From the NCBI GenBank assembly GCA_031216915.1, contig CM062297.1, positions 529,874,971 to 529,938,970 of the forward strand: DNA of 64,000 nucleotides, given 5' to 3'. This DNA comes from Pictodentalium vernedei. Its lineage: Eukaryota; Mollusca; Scaphopoda; Dentaliida; Dentaliidae. The notes beneath the pieces are model-generated. The model was not told the DNA's origin, did no database searches, and worked only from the letters and a program-made list of their open reading frames with translations. Shown one piece after another: positions 58,901 through 64,000 of this stretch (position 1 is the first letter of the stretch; every line of letters begins with the position of its first letter). A program made the translations under genes and the position numbers.

Positions 58901-60734
58901 TTTCATCACTCAAATTAGTGGGCAGAGCCAAAAATGTCCATTTCTGATTCGAGTATCGAATCCTTTGAATGCTGGTCACATGTATGCCTTTTCTGGTTTC
59001 TTATAAATAATTGTTCTGATTCCAGTATGAATATCTGTAAATATTGTTAACGAAAACCCATTTCTGATTAAAAATATTTTACTCCTGAAAATAAGCCTCC
59101 ATAAATTCTTTTTCTGTATAGTTTATTCCTGATTCTTTAACCCTTTTCACACAGACTTTAATTTACTGGGTGCAGTAAATTCTGTTTCTCTAGTCGTTTA
59201 CTTCTTTCGCATCTTTAGTTTTCAAAGAAACATAATAAAATAAGAAACAAAAGGGCATAATTTTTACAAAAGCACTACTTTGAAAGCTCTATTGTAGCCC
59301 GTATAAGAGAAGTGTCAAATACGTTCTGCATTTATATTATTCACATTTCACATGTTGTTACTAAAATATTATACCACGGTTCTACTAATTAATAATCAAA
59401 AAACATTACGATTAATCGTTTATTTTATTATCAAAGCGATTAACTGCTTTATCTGCCAACAACTGACATCCTTTTTTAACACCCCTAATAATCCTACAAA
59501 CAGATCGATTGAATTAAAAACAGTGCAGTTATGTCCACGGCAAGACTGCATTGTTTTCAGTTTGTTTGACTTGTTACCCATTTTCCTATTTTAACCCGTC
59601 TAATACTCTACGCTGCCTCAGAACTTTGACCCCCCCCCCCCCCCCCCCTCCCCTTATTAGAATTCCTTCACAAAATCGTGCCAGTGCCTGTATTTTACAA
59701 CAGTAACTCAGGCGGAATACTATTCATTCATTGGAAGGGTTTGTGTTTATTATTACGAAAACTTTCATTCCGTTTTTACAAGCAAATGTGGCTTCATTCA
59801 GGGCTAGGAGGTGTTTTCACTGAAATTGCCATTTTAGGCATAATGTTCTTTAAAAATCTATATGTTATATTGATTTTTTTTAAAGTTTAAAACAGTGCCA
59901 AAATTTTTAGAATAAAAATTTTGAAAAATAGAAGTGAAAATTACCTGAGTCGTTTCGTTCCTTTTTAGGTACGAAACGACTCAGTACGAAACGACCCGTA
60001 ACCAAACATACACAAATGAACACCATCGAGTGCCAACAGGAATTGGCAATGTGCAAACAATCGTTAACAATTTATATGACTACAATGGTCCCACATAATA
60101 GCGATGATACATCGTAACTGTGGTCACCCTGCATTGCCCGGTCACAAAAACAGGCCTTGCCATTTGAAAATCACAGGTGCATGACGTGAAAATCACAGCT
60201 TCTTGGCCCAGGTGCTTGGTGGCGAGTTGGCCCGGTGGCTACTGGACCCGTTCCCTCCCCAAATTATCCCTGGATAGTGGATATGGCCCTGAAGAATGTG
60301 GGTGCTATCATCCGCCTCAAATCTAGAGGCCAGGTTTTGAAAGAACTGCATGTGTATGTAACATTGTCAATTATAATGCAAGTTGTAACTGTGAGGTATT
60401 GTTCACTGGTGAAAGGGTGTCGGGTCGTTTCGCCCCAAATCCCGTTTGCCCCCTGGGTCGTTTCGCCCCCATACCAGTTCGCCCTGGGTCGTTTTGCCCC
60501 AGGTCGTTTCGCCCCAATTTTGAGAGTGGGTCGTTTCGCCCCACTTTTTTTCCCGGGGTATAGGGTGGGTTTGATAAAGAAATAAAAAACAGAACTAGCG
60601 GTTGAAACGATGATTCAGTTTATTTTTATATAAAATTTTATACAACACATCCAGTTTACAGTTGACTGATAGAAAATGCATTTGCTGTAATACAATGATC
60701 TTAAAATAATAAAATATAATCTGTCGAATCCACC

Positions 60735-60995
60735 AGATTTGCAACGTCGTTGTTTGTCTGCTAATCTTCAGGCAAGTATAATCTGCCACACTGTTATTTG
60801 TCTGCTATTCTTCGGGCAAGTATAATCTGCCACTTTGTTATTTCTCTGCTACTTTTCAGGAAAGTATAATCTGCCACTTTGTTATTTCTCTGCTATTCTT
60901 CAGGCAAGTATAATCTGCCACTTTGTTATTTCTCTGCTATTCTTCTGCCACTGTGCTGTTACTCTGCTAATCCCCGGGCAAGTATAATCTGTAAA
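60735..60995. repeat. 44-bp minisatellite inside T2
   Basis: GTATAATCTGCCA recurs at 60776, 60820, 60864 and 60908 (exactly 44 bp apart), with a more distant copy at 60982. The unit includes TTATTTCTCTGCTATTCTTC. Confidence 0.85.
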
Positions 60996-61563
60996 TTTTA
61001 TTAAAATAAAAGCAAAAAATGCCTTACCTTCACACCATAGGAGAAAATGTATTGAAATCGCAAATGTTTTTTACCGAGGGATATTTGATGAGGAATGGGG
61101 AAACGTACTAACGTAGGTTCAGATTTTAATACATTTTATGTTGATCAAGTTCTGAATAATGAAAATACACATGAGTTCAGGAAAACGCATCACAATTAAT
61201 AACATATATACATACATATTTACGCTTGTGAATAAAAAAGGCAATCAGCCACACAATCAACCTCAAATAAACACCAACTGGTATGTGATTACTATAAAAA
61301 CAAACATCTTGACTGTTAACAAAAAAACAATTCATCAAAGATGTTTTTGAAGAACCGCTATTCAGTTTGAGTAATTCGTGTCAACTCGGTCCCTGTAGAT
61401 TTGTTTTTTATTCAATCATTGTATCGTCTGCCTTCAAGATGTTAGCATTTTGTGTTTATGTGCTCCCTGTTATTCCATGGGTTTTCTATGAAAGGATTTA
61501 CGTTTTTGATTCTTGGATTTTTTAAAAGGACGATTAAGGCGAGTTGACCTGGAACCTAATCGG

Positions 61564-62625
61564 TGGGTCAGGGACAACCCGCCCCAGGCCTATTTCTGGG
61601 GCGAGTTGTCCAACTTTTTGGGGCGGGTTGTCCCGATTTTTTTTTTTTTTATATTTGACAAAAGATTTTGGGGGGATAGTAATACATAAAAAAGATTTCT
61701 ACTCACTTTTTTTATCGAAAATTACCAAATTTAATCGAAAATTATCCACAATCCACATTGATCTGATTTTTTTTCTATTTTTAAAAAAAATTTGGGGAGA
61801 TGGTAATATATAAAAAAGATTTTTACTCACTTTTTTATCGAAAATTATCCAATTTTAACGAAAATAATCCACAATCCTCTTAACACATCCCATAATAACT
61901 GAATCAAACTAATAATACTTCTAAACTGAATTGGTAGCATGTCGACTTCAGTCAGAATTGGTCTGTTGTTTTAGACATGTTGTTTCAGTCGGGTACCCTC
62001 TAAGAGTAATGATATTTGTTTGATGCGCAAAAATCAAATGACAGGACATGTTGTTTTAGTGTGATATGGATTCATCACAGCGTTGATCTCTTTTCCTTTA
62101 TCTGAGACTAAAACAATAACTGTTGTTTTTTAGCTGCTAACAATCATCATGTTGCTTCTCTTTGAATTATACCGGATGATCTTTGTGTTGTTGTCGACCT
62201 GCATTTCTCTAAACTTGTTCCAGAAACTGGTATCGAATGAAAAAACTCTGTTAATTATTGTTCATTGTTAATTATTGTTCATTCATTTCATGTTCAAACG
62301 TATTATTGTGTTGTTCTTTGGTTATTTTTGGTTGATGTATTTTTGTTTTTTATTTGATGTTAATTAATTAAATCATCAATTTAAAAGTTGTTGTTTAACA
62401 TAATTATAATTCAAATGACAGACAGGTTGTCCTTTTTTCCCGGCGTGTATTTATTATTATGACCAATAATACAATCATAATTAAGTAAAATGACAGGTTA
62501 TTAGTACTCATAATCCAATACTAGTCCAATATCATAGTCAAGAAAAATTCGGGCGGATTGTCCCGGGGCGGGTTGTCCCACCTGGCTTGGGGTGGGTTGT
62601 CCCTGGGGCGGGTTGTCCCGTTCCC
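61564..62625. mobile_element. T3: 1,062-bp element with GGGCGGGTTGTCCC-phrase termini, nested in T2
   Basis: CTAATCGG flanks it at 61556-61563 and 62626-62633 (CCTAATCGG if counted as 9 bp). The left end GGGTCAGGGACAACCCGCCC and the right end, reversed, GGGAACGGGACAACCCGCCC agree except for three bases. The left ~70 bp has three copies of the phrase GGGCGGGTTGTCC or its inverse, the right ~80 bp has four. The interior is AT-rich and non-coding, with a local duplication of 'tttactcacttttttatcgaaaattat' near 61694 and 61822. Confidence 0.85.
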
Positions 62626-62963
62626 CTAATCGGCCACCTCTCTTACTCCCCGTTTCATTTGTTTGTTATCAAGGTGGATTTACAATAAGGTAAGACTACC
62701 CTTTGGGCTGAAAAATTACCACTGAAAATAAAAAAAAAAATTTACCCAGGGTCGTTTCGCCCCAATTCTGGGGACGAAACGACTCGGGTGAAACTACCCA
62801 GGGCGAACAGGAAAAGGGGCGAAATGACCTGTGACCGGTGAAAGATTTGAGGTGCTATATAAGTCAGACAAATTTGTTTGCTATGAAATTATTTAATTTG
62901 AATTTATGGAATATCAGAGGTGGTAATTTCAAAGTAAAAAAAATTCTCTTATTATATAATATG

Positions 62964-63290
62964 GGTGTTGGTCAAAACGTCCCCTAACCAAAACGTCCCC
63001 TAACTCTGGTCAAAACGTCCCCTAACGTTGGTCAAAACGTCCCCCAGCATTGGTCAAAACATCCCCACCAAAACGTCCCCTAAATTTGGTCAAAACGTCC
63101 CCTATCTTTGGTCAAAACGTCCCCCGACTTTGGTCAAAACGTCCCCCAACATTGGTCAAAACGTCCCCCAATATTGATCAAAACGTCCCCCAGACCTCAG
63201 ATTGCAATTGGTCAAAACGTCCCCCGACTTTGGTCAAAACGTCCCTCAACATTGGTCAAAACACCTCAGTTTGGTCGCCCCCTCGACTTT
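62964..63290. mobile_element. T4: left end of a related element, GGTCAAAACGTCCCC phrase
   Basis: GGTGTTGGTCAAAACGTCCC begins at 62964. About 13 copies of GGTCAAAACGTCCCC with 4-15 base spacers follow to about 63290. The start resembles the T2 start (GGTGTCGGGTCGTTTCGCCC). No matching right end or 8-bp duplication (ATAATATG expected) was found before the window ends. Confidence 0.6.
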
Positions 63291-63912
63291 GGTGTTTGCA
63301 GCTACTATCAGCTTATACAAGCTAAAAGCCTAGTGCTGAATCCTTTCAACAAATCTCGTTCTTGACTCGTTACTTTAACACATACCAGTGTATTACGCAC
63401 TCTGTACGACAATCATGTTGTAGTTTATTATATGTATGCATCATATTCTCTCATGAATAAATGTTGTTTAAATGAAAACGTACCCCACATCCAGTTAAGT
63501 TGAGACAGGGGTTGGGTGTATCTTCCCACTCTCCCAATGTACATAAGTCGAGAGGACATTCCTTCTCAAAACCGATCATCAAAAATTGGAAATTTTAAGG
63601 CTCAAATTTCAAAAGTTGGAAATTTGAGGAGCCGCACCCCCCCCCCCCCCCCCAGTCTCAATTTTCTAAGGAAGTCCCTGCCCACGTCCCCTAATTTTGA
63701 TATCACAACATTCCCCAAAACTCGCCCCCCCCCCACCCCAGCCTCTCTCGGGCCATTGGTCAGAGAGTCCCAAAAGAAAGATTATTCAAAGCATGGGCGA
63801 TAGTGGGATAGATGAGGAGAGGAAGATGGGGTCAGGCCAGGCACGTAGCTATGGGGGGTGCACGGGGGGCAACTGCCCCCCCCCCCCCCAAAAAAACTCA
63901 GTCTTGCCCCCC

Positions 63913-63943
<31 letters not shown>

Positions 63944-64000
63944 AAAAAAATATTCTTTATGCAAGATTTTCAGGGCCACTTATTCTAGTGAAGATTCTGT
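63291..64000. other. Unassigned sequence with poly-C tracts
   Basis: C runs lie at about 63638-63652, 63874-63889 and 63908-63933, the last followed by A17. The phrase 'gcacgtagctatgggggg' near 63840 resembles short repeats near 22275 ('gcatagccagg') and 19980. The Gly- and Pro-rich open frames are artefacts. Confidence 0.5.

Larger units (their letters stand above)
55639..60003. mobile_element. T1: 4,365-bp element with GGGTCGTTTCG-phrase termini and 8-bp duplication
   Basis: The left end GGTGACGGGTCGTTTCGT and the right end, reversed, GGTTACGGGTCGTTTCGT differ at one base. The flanks are AAACATAT (55631-55638) and AAACATAC (60004-60011), an 8-bp duplication with one change. The left ~160 bp contains six copies of the phrase GGGTCGTTTCG or its inverse (GAAACGACTC), and the right ~60 bp contains three. 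The interior has a 240-bp satellite array and no recognisable transposase. The superfamily is unknown. 8-bp duplications occur in hAT, P, Merlin and KDZ/Zisupton elements, among others. Confidence 0.8.
60416..62836. mobile_element. T2: 2,421-bp element with GTCGTTTCGCCCC-phrase termini and 8-bp duplication
   Basis: The flanks are perfect GGTGAAAG at 60408-60415 and 62837-62844. The left end GGTGTCGGGTCGTTTCGCCC and the right end, reversed, GGTCACAGGTCATTTCGCCC agree at about 17 of 21 positions. The left ~125 bp repeats GGGTCGTTTCGCCCC about five times, and the right end has two or three copies in both orientations. The interior has a 44-bp minisatellite and the nested element T3. No coding frame was recognised. 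Confidence 0.85.

Noticed and set aside
62964-63290. CRISPR-like array of GGTCAAAACGTCCCC repeats
   Set aside because: The spacers are only 4-15 bases and vary in length, the setting is eukaryotic, and the array matches the terminal-phrase design of T1-T3.

Overview
The window looks like repeat-dominated DNA from a metazoan, most likely a marine invertebrate. The best guess is a lophotrochozoan such as a bivalve mollusc, because several repeats resemble ones I associate with such genomes (ends reading AAGAGGCCCC, GACG microsatellite tails, long poly-G/C runs). That assignment is inference. I found no intact host gene, no convincing host exon, no rRNA or tRNA gene and no CRISPR array. Nearly everything that can be identified is transposable elements and their tandem-repeat cores, often nested in one another. 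There is one 100-N assembly gap (23233-23332).

Layout, 1-17 kb: a 3' end of repeat family H4; piggyBac-like TTAA-flanked MITEs (2355, 5011, 17037); an exact 153-bp-period array (5631-6474); a GTCAAGTCGATTTC-type array and a TTCA/TTTA microsatellite (7.4-8.8 kb); a broken non-LTR retrotransposon with endonuclease and reverse transcriptase (9.6-13.26 kb); and a 168-bp-unit element, H2 (14.8-16.8 kb).

17.5-25.6 kb: a three-level nest. An H1 element is split by a 5'-truncated LINE (TTACA target-site duplication), which is itself split by a 4,987-bp TIR element with a TA duplication. Both interrupted sequences can be lined up across their inserts.

26-37 kb and 41.9-54.5 kb: many copies of H1, H3 and H4. 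They share one plan: a terminal hairpin, short subterminal inverted repeats, a degenerate 145-170 bp minisatellite core, usually a microsatellite, and a 3' hairpin ending in CTAA. This resembles the non-autonomous Helentron (HINE) design. Between them, 37.2-41.9 kb holds a decayed DIRS-type tyrosine-recombinase retrotransposon on the minus strand (RT, RNase H, recombinase order). A Tc1/mariner-like MITE with a long central palindrome is at 45163-45475.

55.6-63.3 kb: the most unusual part. Three complete elements and one left end have termini built from several copies of a short phrase (GGGTCGTTTCG, GGGCGGGTTGTCCC, GGTCAAAACGTCCCC). The complete ones are flanked by 8-bp target-site duplications, and one is nested inside another. 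No transposase was recognised in them, and they may be an undescribed set of DNA transposon families.

The genes here do not form a pathway. The window is best read as a record of successive insertions.
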